In this document: positions 10,136-17,001 of the stretch, piece after piece
Numbering within the stretch: position 1 is the stretch's first letter
Layout of the letters: each line of letters starts with the position of its first letter
Source: Mycolicibacterium wolinskyi
Lineage (GTDB): Bacteria; Actinomycetota; Actinomycetes; Mycobacteriales; Mycobacteriaceae
Direction of reading: 5' to 3'
Length of the DNA: 64,000 nt
Assembly: GCF_002101965.1 (NCBI RefSeq)
Contig: NZ_LQQA01000005.1
Location: 186,001 to 250,000, forward strand
Notes under the pieces: generated by a model
The model's input: the letters and a program-made list of their open reading frames with translations, nothing else
What the model was told of the DNA's origin: nothing
The model's database searches: none
Made by a program: the position numbers and the translations under genes

Positions 10136-10648
10136 AACGATTCCCTCCCGGGAGTTTGTGGGCCCGCCTGACTGGCTTGCCCTTCACCACAAACTGTACA
10201 GCGCCCCACCGACAAAAAGCCCCGCCAAACAGCCCGAAATACGCGCTCCCACAGACGATTTCAACGCCGCGCCCTCCCCACCCGGCATGGGTATGGGAGG
10301 TGGCGAGAAAGTTCACTGAGCGGCCACCCCGAGCGGGGGCCACTGCCGCATTAGCGGGTTTGTCAGGATCGGATCAGCCGCCGGCCCGGCGCATTGCCGG
10401 CGTCGTGCGTGAGCCGAGCGAGCTCGTAAGCCTCCGCTCAATCGGCGAGGCACCGAATAAGCATGAGTAGGGTTGGCCCGAAGCAGGCCGGGCCTACCAC
10501 AGACGTGGCGGTGGTGGAGCAGCGCGGTGGGAGATACCTAGGTATTGGTGACCGAAGCGACCTCGTGCGGCGTGATAATCAATGGACTGTGCTGCTTTCG
10601 GCAGTGCCGAACTCTTCTCGACTGACCGCAGTAGAAAGGTGTGCGCTG
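10136..10648. other. Intergenic region between divergent genes
   Basis: No convincing gene is visible. The open frame continues upstream of the next gene to 10463, but that extension has no ribosome site and poor protein-like composition. The stretch probably carries the promoters of the minus-strand methylase and the plus-strand membrane protein. Confidence 0.4.
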
Positions 10649-11791
10649 ATGAGCGTGCCTCCCAGGCCGGATCCGTTCGGTTCAACGCCGCCCGCCGGTG
10701 GTAGAGGTCAACGTTGGGGCCAGCACCAGAACTCACCGACGCCGCCGATCGGGCAATGGCAACCCCCACCGCAGTGGGTCCCGGGACCGACCGGGCCGAA
10801 CAAAGGCGGCGGGAAAGCCAAATGGATCCTGGGCGCACTAGTGGCCGTCTTGTCGCTGGCCCTCGCCGTAGCTGTCACGGTCCTGGTCGTGCGGCCCGAC
10901 GACGCCAACGGTCCTGCAAAAGCAGACGCGCCGAGCCCCAACCCCGGGTACGCCAGCGCTAATGACACTGGACCCGCCAACATCGTCACGGAGGACCCGA
11001 CATGTGAGGCGTGGACAAAGGTCGCTCACAGTCTGGAAGTGGCTGTGCCCGAATGGAACAAGCAAGACTACTCGGTGCCGGCTACAGAATGGAGCCCCGC
11101 TCAGCGTGCGGTGTTTGAGAAGCAAAGCGTCTCGCTCAAGGAAGCGATTCCCAAGGTGGCCAACCTTGCTCAGCGGACACCTCGCCGAGTGATGTGGGAA
11201 CTTTACGGCCAGTTCAACGCGTATGCCCAAGCGGTGATCGACTCTATCCCGACCTACTCGGCCAATGACAATGAGATCGTCGCTGCCTCCAACCAATTCA
11301 CCGGCGCACTGACCAGGGTCTGCGATGCCATCTACTACCGGGCTGCACAACAGACTTCGCCGGTAGTGGCGTTGGCGTCGCCCCCTACAGGGGCTCAGGC
11401 ACCCGGCGCCGGCAGCAGCCCAGTCCCGGAACAGTTCCTACACAGTGACGATGGGACGTGCGCCGACTGGATAGCCATGGTCGAGCAGTTCAACGCCGAA
11501 GCCAAAGGGTGGCGCAGCATTGACTCGCGGATTCCGGCCACAGAATGGACGACTGACCAGAAAGCAGTCATGGATGCGGTAGCGCCGATAATGACCAGCT
11601 ACGCCAACAATATGGAGCGGTTAGGTCGGGGAAGTGGCAATCCGGTCTGGGAAGATTTCGCGGTGTTCGCAGCTCAATACATGCGCGCATATGTGCAAGC
11701 AATACCTACCTACACCCCAAACGTGAGCTTCATGGCATCACAGTCAACGCTCCTGGCCAGTGCGATCCACTGGGCGTGTAAGAGTCGGTAA
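10649..11791 (+). CDS. Membrane-anchored protein with duplicated extracytoplasmic domain
   Basis: The 380-aa protein starts with a Pro/Gly/Gln-rich cytoplasmic segment (1-57) and one transmembrane helix (59-81). Two related ~110-residue outer domains follow. Each begins with Asp/Gly-Thr-Cys-x-x-Trp, contains (V/I)PATEW and ends with a Cys near 'IPTY', so each may hold one disulfide. ATG 10649 was chosen because AGAAAGG precedes it. Such proteins accompany mycobacterial conjugative plasmids, but no function is known to me. It stands alone on the plus strand. Confidence 0.75.
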   Translation: MSVPPRPDPFGSTPPAGGRGQRWGQHQNSPTPPIGQWQPPPQWVPGPTGPNKGGGKAKWILGALVAVLSLALAVAVTVLVVRPDDANGPAKADAPSPNPGYASANDTGPANIVTEDPTCEAWTKVAHSLEVAVPEWNKQDYSVPATEWSPAQRAVFEKQSVSLKEAIPKVANLAQRTPRRVMWELYGQFNAYAQAVIDSIPTYSANDNEIVAASNQFTGALTRVCDAIYYRAAQQTSPVVALASPPTGAQAPGAGSSPVPEQFLHSDDGTCADWIAMVEQFNAEAKGWRSIDSRIPATEWTTDQKAVMDAVAPIMTSYANNMERLGRGSGNPVWEDFAVFAAQYMRAYVQAIPTYTPNVSFMASQSTLLASAIHWACKSR

Positions 11792-11862
11792 TCGCCGTCG
11801 CGGCACACCCCGGTCCACCGGTGAGGTGTGTTGTGCCCCGGTCAGGCGTCCTGGCCAGGGCA

Positions 11863-12111
11863 CTACTGACGGGAGTGCTGGATCTCGAATCCATCCAAGT
11901 CCGAGATCGAGTCGTCGTGGTTCGATGGATTGCCACGCCAGTCGGCGCGCAGTCTTTGACCGCTGGCGTTGTAGCATGAGCCACAGTTACTGCAGTCCGC
12001 ATTCGCGCTACCGCGATACCTGCGTACTTCCTTTCCACAGTGATCGCAGTCCCACGCGGCGTATCCAGCGGTGTCCCTGGTTTCTTCAACACGTCGGTAG
12101 TTCCGTGCCAT
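11863..12111 (-). CDS. Small zinc-ribbon protein
   Basis: This 82-aa protein has four cysteines in CxxC pairs (DCDHCGK and DCSNCGSC), forming a probable zinc ribbon in its first half; the C-terminal third is acidic. It is the last gene of the minus-strand small-gene run. Zinc ribbons of this size are frequent in phage and plasmid accessory regions; its partner is unknown. Confidence 0.7.
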   Translation of the reverse strand: MARNYRRVEETRDTAGYAAWDCDHCGKEVRRYRGSANADCSNCGSCYNASGQRLRADWRGNPSNHDDSISDLDGFEIQHSRQ

Positions 12112-12114
12112 TGC

Positions 12115-12423
12115 TTACCTCTCTTGCGCTGCGCTGGTCTTCCAGCGGCCGAGAATGTGTTTCAACGACCACGCTGCACCTTCCCAGTAGGCGCAATAGC
12201 GCATGCTCCACGGCTGCTGGATTCGTATCCGCAGTTTGGCCAGGCGGTCCTCGATGTCGGCGATTGTGACGACTTCCCCTGCGGCCACGACGAATAGAAC
12301 GCTACGGACCGCGTCTGCAGCTCCCTGGTGGTATGCGACATGGCTCTCATCTGCGCCGTGTTCACCGGCCTGCGCGGTCGCGGCTTCTCGTAACTCCACC
12401 AGTTCGAGCATCGTCATCGTCAC
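12115..12423 (-). CDS. Hypothetical protein, 102 aa
   Basis: A soluble, mainly helical 102-aa protein in the small-gene run, 3 bp upstream of the zinc-ribbon gene. Internal Met codons near the start (residues 1, 3 and 5) leave the exact start open by a few codons. It has a regular helical pattern (VADIEDRLAKLRIRI) and no recognised domain. Confidence 0.6.
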   Translation of the reverse strand: MTMTMLELVELREAATAQAGEHGADESHVAYHQGAADAVRSVLFVVAAGEVVTIADIEDRLAKLRIRIQQPWSMRYCAYWEGAAWSLKHILGRWKTSAAQER

Positions 12424-12536
12424 TCGTTCACCTTCTCAGGACGCACCGACAAACCTGACCGGCCATCTCTTCGCCAGCTCGGATCGTCACCGAAACGCCC
12501 GGTACGTCGACCTAGAATCGCCTGCTGTTGCCTAGA

Positions 12537-12584
12537 ACGAAGTGCCCGTCCTTGCGCTCATTGAAGCCCTTATGTCGGCTCAGA
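12537..12584 (-). repeat. Repeat copy C shared with 15078-15122
   Basis: About 45 bp here are almost identical to 15078-15122. In both places the block follows the CCGACATA stop junction of a small gene. On the minus strand it could encode the tail FNERKDGHFV, after which the two copies diverge. It is either a relic of a duplicated gene end or a spreading intergenic cassette. Confidence 0.6.
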
Positions 12585-12767
12585 ATTGACCACGTCGTCT
12601 CGGAACGCGGCGATACGGTCTGCCACTCCGGCCTTCGTCAGGTCGCAGTTCCGTGGCAGCCAGAAGGCGCTCGACGCGAGATGTCGTTCCGGCCCTTGGC
12701 CACACTCCGGGCAGGTGTCTACCGCCATGCGAGCGCGAGCCGTCTCAGAGGTGTATCTCTGGGTCAT
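12570..12767 (-). CDS. Small CxxC protein, 65 aa
   Basis: The 65-aa protein has a CPECG motif near residue 19 and a later Cys, suggesting weak metal binding. ATG 12767 was chosen because GGGGGAG lies just upstream. The gene ends in Pro-Thr-stop within the recurrent CCGACATA junction. Function unknown. Confidence 0.65.
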   Translation of the reverse strand: MTQRYTSETARARMAVDTCPECGQGPERHLASSAFWLPRNCDLTKAGVADRIAAFRDDVVNSEPT

Positions 12768-12778
12768 CTCATCTCCCC

Positions 12779-13381
12779 CTATGTCGGCTGTCTTTTGGTC
12801 ACGGCGAGAGTCGCGCTGCGCACAACGTCGAGCACCAGGTGCCATGCATCGAGTCGGTCGGTGTAGGCGGTTTCTGGTCGTGCGCAACCGTGGTAGTAGT
12901 CCGCTTGCTGTTCACTGTCCAGGCGGCTTGGGTGCCAGCCTTCGGGCCGCAGGGCATGTGGGTCTGTCCACCAGAGCCAACCCAGTGAGCAAGGGTGACC
13001 GCGGCCGGCGGCAAGAGCCTGGAGTCTTTCGGTGACATCGGGGTGCTCGGCGCGGAGAGTGCGTAGCTCGGTCCATGGGATGCACCAGCGTGGCCGTTTG
13101 TCGAATCCCGGCCAGGTGGTATTTGATTCGAATAGCAACCCACGACGTTGTTTCGCCCAGGCCCAGCCAGGCGTGTTGTTTGGTCCGCTGCGGTAGCTGG
13201 CCCCGCCATCGGTTCGTGATTCGATTGCGTCGGGGTGCAGCCACCAGCCGATCAGGTCGGGCCACGGAGTCTGTGTGAGGAATACGATGGCCGACATGGA
13301 CGCACTGCGAGCGGCCGACTCTGCTGCCTTCTCAGCGGCTTCGACCTCGCCGAAGAGGTCGTATTGGATCACTCGCGGCAC
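12779..13381 (-). CDS. Hypothetical protein, 200 aa, Trp-rich
   Basis: A soluble 200-aa protein with many tryptophans (for example WPDLIGWWLHPDA and CSLGWLWWTDPHA). The start VIQYDLFGE resembles the 'YDLFG' N-termini of phage/plasmid hypothetical proteins. ATG 13381. It ends in Pro-Thr-stop at the same junction motif. No catalytic motif is recognised. Confidence 0.7.
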   Translation of the reverse strand: MPRVIQYDLFGEVEAAEKAAESAARSASMSAIVFLTQTPWPDLIGWWLHPDAIESRTDGGASYRSGPNNTPGWAWAKQRRGLLFESNTTWPGFDKRPRWCIPWTELRTLRAEHPDVTERLQALAAGRGHPCSLGWLWWTDPHALRPEGWHPSRLDSEQQADYYHGCARPETAYTDRLDAWHLVLDVVRSATLAVTKRQPT

Positions 13382-13392
13382 AGTGGATCTCC

Positions 13393-13617
13393 CTATGTCA
13401 GTTCAGGCTCGGCGGGTACGGTGCGTAGGCCCGGGTTGTCGTCCATCACTTTCGCCGCGACGAGCGCCTTCGACACGGCGGCGATGAGCCAAACCTTCAC
13501 GTTGTCGTTCTCTGTCAACTTGGCCAACCGGGCGAACTCTTTGGCATCGCGACGGGCCTGTTCGGCGCCCAGGGCGTAGATGTTGGGTGTATCGCTCATG
13601 ACGACTCGTTTGGTCAT
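13393..13617 (-). CDS. Hypothetical small helical protein
   Basis: A mostly helical protein of 74 aa if started at ATG 13617, or 68 aa from ATG 13599. The helix AEQARRDAKEFARLAK is strongly amphipathic. Its 3' end carries the ACATAGGG stop junction shared by neighbours. The start cannot be fixed because no clear ribosome site is present. Confidence 0.55.
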   Translation of the reverse strand: MTKRVVMSDTPNIYALGAEQARRDAKEFARLAKLTENDNVKVWLIAAVSKALVAAKVMDDNPGLRTVPAEPELT

Positions 13618-13636
13618 TGCGCCTGAACGCATTTCC

Positions 13637-13762
13637 CTATGTACGGCCTGGCGGGTTCGATCCCGATTCCCGAATGGCCGTGTCCAGTTGATCCTCATGT
13701 TCCTGTGCCGCCTCCATCGCTTGAAGTCGATTGGCGGGACATGGGTGGCTCGATACTGGCAT
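13637..13762 (-). CDS. Hypothetical microprotein, 41 aa
   Basis: This 41-aa reading frame starts at ATG 13762 directly behind AAAGGAGAAGG, one of the best ribosome sites in the cluster. It ends at the ACATAGGG junction. The sequence is hydrophilic and helical (LQAMEAAQEHEDQLD). A start-associated repeat lies 19 nt upstream. It is called on signals rather than on similarity. Confidence 0.6.
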   Translation of the reverse strand: MPVSSHPCPANRLQAMEAAQEHEDQLDTAIRESGSNPPGRT

Positions 13763-13781
13763 CGCCTTCTCCTTTGATCGT

Positions 13782-13830
13782 GCCGATAATTGTGTGTTGC
13801 GGTTCAACGCTTTTCGCCTATATGTAGTTG
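13782..13830 (-). repeat. Start-associated sequence, copy A
   Basis: On the minus strand this reads ATATAGGCGAAAAGCG, then GAACCGCAAC, and ends in AATTATCGGC 19 nt before ATG 13762. It matches copy B at 15006-15064 over most of its length; shorter matches occur at 15322-15331 and 25550-25559. Its plus-strand complement contains an imperfect stem followed by TTTT. Confidence 0.65.
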
Positions 13831-13832
13831 CC

Positions 13833-13994
13833 TCACTTCGCCGATGACGGGTTGTCGGCATTGAATCGGGCTACATACAGGCGGTACGACTCAGCGATTG
13901 CCGGTGTGGATTCGACGGGCCACTTTCCATCGTCGCTCAACTTTTCTAGCCACTGCTCGTAGGTCATCATCGGCGGCTCATACCGTGTGCTCAT
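13833..13994 (-). CDS. Hypothetical protein, 53 aa
   Basis: The 53-aa frame starts at ATG 13994 with AAGGAG six bases upstream; an in-frame ATG at 14000 is too close to that site. The product is soluble (MTYEQWLEKL near the N-terminus). It follows the 39-aa gene by overlap of its ribosome site, so the two are likely co-translated. No family recognised. Confidence 0.6.
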   Translation of the reverse strand: MSTRYEPPMMTYEQWLEKLSDDGKWPVESTPAIAESYRLYVARFNADNPSSAK

Positions 13995-13996
13995 CT

Positions 13997-14116
13997 TCAT
14001 CTCCTTACGACAGGTCGCTCGCCTGCCAACTCAAGCATTCTGATCGCGTAATGCACGTCGAAATAGTGGTAACGGTCGCTGTGCGCGCAGATGTAGCGGG
14101 CCTCACTCAGGGTCAT
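13997..14116 (-). CDS. Hypothetical microprotein, 39 aa
   Basis: The 39-aa frame starts at ATG 14116 behind GAGGAGG. It contains YICAHSDRYHYF, with a Cys-His and Tyr-rich stretch, and ends in basic residues. Its stop lies inside the ribosome site of the next gene, typical of packed phage/plasmid operons. Function unknown. Confidence 0.55.
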   Translation of the reverse strand: MTLSEARYICAHSDRYHYFDVHYAIRMLELAGERPVVRR

Positions 14117-14125
14117 AACTCCTCC

Positions 14126-14215
14126 TCACGTCAGCCTGGCGAGTTCCAGGTCCGCCAGTGCGCGCCCGAACCCTGGAGACAGATTCTCGAACTGCAACGA
14201 TTCCCTACGGCTCAT
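14126..14215 (-). CDS. Hypothetical microprotein, 29 aa
   Basis: This 29-aa frame starts at ATG 14215, which overlaps the RHH gene stop in ATGA, with AAGGAACAGG upstream. It ends 10 bp before the next start. The content is an amphipathic helix (RALADLELARL). Overlap and ribosome site support it, but the small size keeps confidence moderate. Confidence 0.5.
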   Translation of the reverse strand: MSRRESLQFENLSPGFGRALADLELARLT

Positions 14216-14373
14216 CGCCTGTTCCTTCTTAGTCCCCGCTCCACCAGTCTCCTGATCGCCTCGGCTCGCTTGATGCCCTGACCTTCGGCCCAAGCATCAA
14301 CCTCGGCCAGCAACTCATCACCCAGGCGAATGTTGATGGGCTTGCCCACCTCAGGGCGGCCTGCCGGGGTCAC
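14212..14373 (-). CDS. Ribbon-helix-helix DNA-binding protein
   Basis: The 53-aa protein shows the RHH pattern. A short strand (KPINIRLGDE) is followed by helix A (ELLAEVDAWAEG) and helix B (RAEAIRRLVERGL). GTG 14373 overlaps the upstream stop in GTGA. RHH dimers bind short tandem operators; two 19-bp repeats lie at the promoter in front of the preceding gene, so autoregulation of this operon is a natural inference. It could also be an antitoxin, but no toxin partner is evident. Confidence 0.75.
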   Translation of the reverse strand: MTPAGRPEVGKPINIRLGDELLAEVDAWAEGQGIKRAEAIRRLVERGLRRNRR

Positions 14374-14708
14374 GCGCGGACCAACTCTGCGTAGTACTCC
14401 CAGTGCGCCTGGCACTCGCCATTCCACTTCACTTGCACCATGCCCGCGTCGGGCGCGTGGGTGGTGAGCTCGTTCGGCGTCCATGCTGCGACGCGTTGCA
14501 CGATGCTGCCAGCCTCAGCACGGTCGGCATGGCGGACCTGATCGCCGATCCTGAGTGACTTCCAGATTGGGCGGCATGCCATGCACTGATGGCGGTGGGA
14601 CTGATGGGCGCGGATGCCGCGCTCATTGAATGCGCTTCCACAACCGTTGCATTTGTACCGGAGGACGGGGTGCCCCTCGACGAGGGTGACATTCAGATTC
14701 TCGGTCAT
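14370..14708 (-). CDS. Zinc-finger protein, 112 aa, in RHH operon
   Basis: The 112-aa protein has a Cys/His cluster (CNGCGSAF, HQSHRHQCMAC) that should bind zinc, followed by a domain with KWNGECQAHWEYY. ATG 14708 is preferred because it lies 7 nt after a -10-like TATCGT, giving a leaderless mRNA; the frame stays open upstream to ATG 14828. Its stop overlaps the RHH gene start. Confidence 0.65.
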   Translation of the reverse strand: MTENLNVTLVEGHPVLRYKCNGCGSAFNERGIRAHQSHRHQCMACRPIWKSLRIGDQVRHADRAEAGSIVQRVAAWTPNELTTHAPDAGMVQVKWNGECQAHWEYYAELVRA

Positions 14709-14753
14709 GCGATTAACGATACCGTTTATCTGTTGATTATCAATACCGTTTAT
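14709..14753 (-). promoter_or_regulatory. Operator with two tandem repeats plus leaderless promoter
   Basis: The plus strand shows GATTAACGATACCGTTTAT (14711-14729) and GATTATCAATACCGTTTAT (14735-14753), a 24-bp period in an AT-rich island. On the minus strand TTGATA and TATCGT sit 16 bp apart, and the ATG at 14708 follows after 7 nt. It is a likely RHH-controlled, leaderless promoter. Confidence 0.6.
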
Positions 14754-14832
14754 TCGAGACTCGCGCTCTACCGCTTCGCAGGAATCCGGGCAGTAGACGT
14801 GTCCACATGCCTTCACGCGCACGGCCATTCCC

Positions 14833-14988
14833 TTACGTCGCCTCGGGCTTGCGGTGAATCCCGTAGCCCATTTCATCCAGCCCACGCTGAATATCGGCGG
14901 CTATGGCATAATCTCCCTGGTCAAGGCGTACGCCCACGAGCGCCAACCCCAACAAATTGGTTGACTCGACTTTGTTAAGCACCTTCAT
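14833..14988 (-). CDS. Hypothetical protein, 51 aa
   Basis: The 51-aa frame starts at ATG 14988 behind AAGGAGTACGGAC, 17 nt downstream of start-associated sequence B. It ends in Ala-Thr-stop (ACGTAAGGG, a variant of the local stop junction). The sequence has alternating hydrophobic residues (LLGLALVGVRL) and looks like a small folded alpha/beta protein. No family recognised. Confidence 0.6.
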   Translation of the reverse strand: MKVLNKVESTNLLGLALVGVRLDQGDYAIAADIQRGLDEMGYGIHRKPEAT

Positions 14989-15005
14989 GTCCGTACTCCT
15001 TGTCT

Positions 15006-15064
15006 GCCGATAATTGTGCGTTGTGATCCGCTGCGGTTCACCGCTTTTCGCCTATATGCAGTTG
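15006..15064 (-). repeat. Start-associated sequence, copy B
   Basis: This is the longest copy of the element ending in AATTATCGGC upstream of a start codon (ATG 14988). It contains a perfect stem GCGGT-TC-ACCGC followed by TTTT on the plus strand, terminator-like. It continues into the block shared with 12537-12584. Confidence 0.65.
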
Positions 15065-15112
15065 TCGCACTCGCAGATGACGAAGTGCCCGTCCTTGCGC
15101 TCGTTGAAGCCC

Positions 15113-15307
15113 CTATGTCGGGTTCGACGAGCGATGCTGCTCGCACCAGTCCTCGTACTCGATATTGAATTTCTCGGGGTCAGCGTTGCGAAAGTAGGTG
15201 CCATACGGGCGTGAACTTGCACCGTATCTACCGTTACCCCAGCGCTCAGTTGTGACGCCATACAACTCGTTCAGGTGCTCCTCGTACGCCTTCTTGGTCA
15301 GCTTCAC
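15113..15307 (-). CDS. Hypothetical protein, 64 aa
   Basis: The 64-aa frame starts at GTG 15307 behind GAAGGGAATCAGCG, with the start-associated AATTATCGGC 14 nt upstream. The product is soluble, aromatic-rich (RPYGTYF, YEDWCEQ) and ends Asn-Pro-Thr at the CCGACATAG stop junction. Unknown function. Confidence 0.65.
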   Translation of the reverse strand: MKLTKKAYEEHLNELYGVTTERWGNGRYGASSRPYGTYFRNADPEKFNIEYEDWCEQHRSSNPT

Positions 15308-15321
15308 CGCTGATTCCCTTC

Positions 15322-15377
15322 GCCGATAATTTCGCGTTGCGGCTTTGCGCCGGAAGGCAATTCCTTATGTCGGCTCA
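15322..15377 (-). repeat. Start/stop-associated sequence, copy D
   Basis: On the minus strand it reads from the TGA at 15377 through CCGACATAAGG and a GC-rich stem to AATTATCGGC (15331-15322), 14 nt before GTG 15307. It joins the stop motif and the start motif in one short spacer. Confidence 0.6.
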
Positions 15378-15663
15378 GCGTTCGCCCGAAGCGATCTGGT
15401 CGAAGGCGTGTTTGAGCTGGCTGATCATGTCTAGTTCCGCCCCGTCGAACTTGTCGTGCCACTTTGTGGCCGGTATCGGCGTGCTCGGCGCCGCCGCAGA
15501 CGAAGCAGTTCCGCAGCGCGAGGTGCGCGGGTGTTGCCCTGGTCCGATCATGCTCCTGGGTTCTGACAGGTGCGGGCGACTTATCGACCGCGGTGGGCTG
15601 CCCGGATCGTCCGATCCCCGCTCTGGCGGTTGATGACGTCATGCCCGACGCTGTCGCGCTCAT
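15375..15663 (-). pseudogene. Small CxxC protein with apparent +1 frameshift
   Basis: From ATG 15663 (overlapping the upstream stop) the frame encodes a linker and CFVCGGAEH followed by DTGHK. At 15462 the sensible protein continues in the +1 frame as WHDKFDGAELDMI to a stop at 15375, directly before the CCGACATA junction. Removing the single G of AAAGTGG would restore one ~95-aa protein. Options are a pseudogene, a sequencing error, a programmed frameshift, or two separate short proteins (an in-frame ATG with AGGAG lies near 15558). Confidence 0.5.
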
Positions 15664-16013
15664 CGCGCAGCCTCCGCAAGCAGGTTGACGGCTCGGCTGG
15701 CCTTCTGCTGCCCGTCGGTCACGGCACCGATGACTGAGGCGCGAGAGCGCGCGGCCCGGTCCTCGACAGCGCCGCGGTAGGCCCACGCCGCTAGCACCTG
15801 TCCCGCCTCACCGAGACGGACGTAGAAGACGTGATCGCCTTTCGTCCATGCGCGCTCGCTGGAAGGGATGTTGTCAATTGCGCGGTAGTCGACCTCGGAC
15901 CAGCCATAGAGCGCCGCGGCGGCCACGATGCGCTCCTGCCCCGAGCCGCGTTCGATGTCCCGCTTCGTGACGAAGTTGCGCGGGTAACGATTCGGACTCG
16001 CAGTCGCACTCAT
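15660..16013 (-). CDS. Hypothetical protein, 117 aa
   Basis: The 117-aa soluble protein begins MSATAS, the same six residues that begin the downstream frameshifted gene, and overlaps it in ATGA. A basic, helical N-terminal half is followed by a beta-rich part (DHVFYVRLGEAGQVL). It heads the minus-strand small-gene run and faces the palindromic promoter region at 16088-16135. No domain recognised. Confidence 0.6.
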   Translation of the reverse strand: MSATASPNRYPRNFVTKRDIERGSGQERIVAAAALYGWSEVDYRAIDNIPSSERAWTKGDHVFYVRLGEAGQVLAAWAYRGAVEDRAARSRASVIGAVTDGQQKASRAVNLLAEAAR

Positions 16014-16087
16014 GGGCCAACCCTTCCCTGCTTGGCGGGGATGACGCTGAGCGTTCCCGCCGCTTAGCATCAAGATACATGCATGCG

Positions 16088-16135
16088 CGCATGCGCGCAA
16101 TACTGATTGCGCGCATGCGTGCGAGCCTCTAGAAT
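16088..16135. promoter_or_regulatory. 14-bp-arm palindrome at a divergent promoter
   Basis: CGCATGCGCGCAAT (16088-16101) and its exact complement (16106-16119) flank a 4-bp spacer ACTG. A plus-strand -10 hexamer TAGAAT (16130-16135) lies 7 nt before GTG 16143, giving a leaderless mRNA. This is a likely operator for the plus-strand RHH-like gene and possibly for the minus-strand operon too. Confidence 0.6.
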
Positions 16136-16142
16136 CTGTACC

Positions 16143-16361
16143 GTGACGACGCCCGATGCGGACCCCAAGAAGGCGAACTGGTCGATCAGGCTCGAAAAAG
16201 ACGAAATCGGCCAATGGGACGAGCTGCAGTACAGCCTTCGCCGGGAAACCGGCCGCCGAACACTGAGCAAGGCCGACATCATGCGCGCCCTGGTCGATTT
16301 GGCGTCGGACGAGAACGCTGCGGTCCGTTCTGCGCTGATTGCCACCTTGAGAAACGGCTAA
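16143..16361 (+). CDS. Small RHH-like / partition-type DNA-binding protein
   Basis: The 72-aa protein has a short strand (NWSIRLEKDE), a helix and a second helix (LSKADIMRALVDLA), a pattern fitting ribbon-helix-helix proteins such as small plasmid partition or copy-control regulators. The GTG start is placed 7 nt after a -10 box. The large palindrome directly upstream is its probable binding site. Whether it serves partition, repression or an antitoxin role is open. Confidence 0.6.
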   Translation: MTTPDADPKKANWSIRLEKDEIGQWDELQYSLRRETGRRTLSKADIMRALVDLASDENAAVRSALIATLRNG

Positions 16362-16435
16362 GCGGGGCGTTCAGCCCGCTGTCGGTAATCCGACCAGCTT
16401 TCGCCGGGCGCAAGGGCCCGGGCTCACTCCGGGCC

Positions 16436-16996
16436 CTACCTCAAACTGCGCACATAGCGACGACGAAAGAACCGCTGCGCGACCAGCAGCGCCGGGAAGA
16501 CCGCGCGCCATACCCCTGACGGAGCTGGGCGGGTTAGTGAGCGCAGCGTCAAGAACACCGTGCCGGCGCGATCGCGGTGCACGATGAATGCTTCCTCCCC
16601 GCAGACCGGGTGCCCGCGCAAGGTTCCGTAGGCGAACCCGCACCGATCAGTACGCGACACCACGGCCACCACCCGTACTGGTTCGTGTACCACGAATGGC
16701 CAACGCCCAATTGAAATCTGGTACTCCACACCATCGGACACGGTTACATCGGGATTGATGCGGAACCCGCTGCGCCGCTTCACGCCCCACTGAAGTACTT
16801 CGCCACTGGCGAACGCCCACGCGTCTTCGCCGCGCCCAATGGCCACAGTGTGGTCGTACCGGTCAAACCCCTCCGGAGTTGCTGCCCATACGTCGGCGGC
16901 TGGAACAGTGACCCCAGGCTCGGGATATGTCAGTTCGGCCACGGCGACACTCTCACGCTCTCGCAACAGCCTTGAGCGGTAAGACTGGTAGGCCAA
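16436..16996 (-). CDS. DUF1990 family protein
   Basis: The 186-aa protein matches the DUF1990 pattern: an N-terminal YRSRLLRERESV region, a central VKRRSGFRI strand and the signature FAYGTLRGHPVCGEEAF near residues 122-138. The biochemical role of this family is unknown. It ends the gene series running from the CRISPR-associated cysH side, 5 bp after the HTH-like gene, so it may be co-transcribed. Confidence 0.75.
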   Translation of the reverse strand: MAYQSYRSRLLRERESVAVAELTYPEPGVTVPAADVWAATPEGFDRYDHTVAIGRGEDAWAFASGEVLQWGVKRRSGFRINPDVTVSDGVEYQISIGRWPFVVHEPVRVVAVVSRTDRCGFAYGTLRGHPVCGEEAFIVHRDRAGTVFLTLRSLTRPAPSGVWRAVFPALLVAQRFFRRRYVRSLR

Positions 16997-17001
16997 CGCA
17001 T

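Noticed and set aside
10463..10648. N-terminal extension of the membrane protein at 10649
   Set aside because: No ribosome site at 10463, unlike AGAAAGG before ATG 10649, and the extension does not look like the conserved Pro-rich start.
12537..15377. Possible CRISPR array from repeated short sequences
   Set aside because: The repeats are few, unequal in length and lie at gene starts and stops rather than separating uniform spacers. No array was seen anywhere in the window.
16143..16361. Toxin-antitoxin pair with the upstream minus-strand gene
   Set aside because: The RHH-like protein resembles antitoxins, but the neighbour at 15660-16013 shows no toxin motif and is divergent, so a TA call is unsupported.
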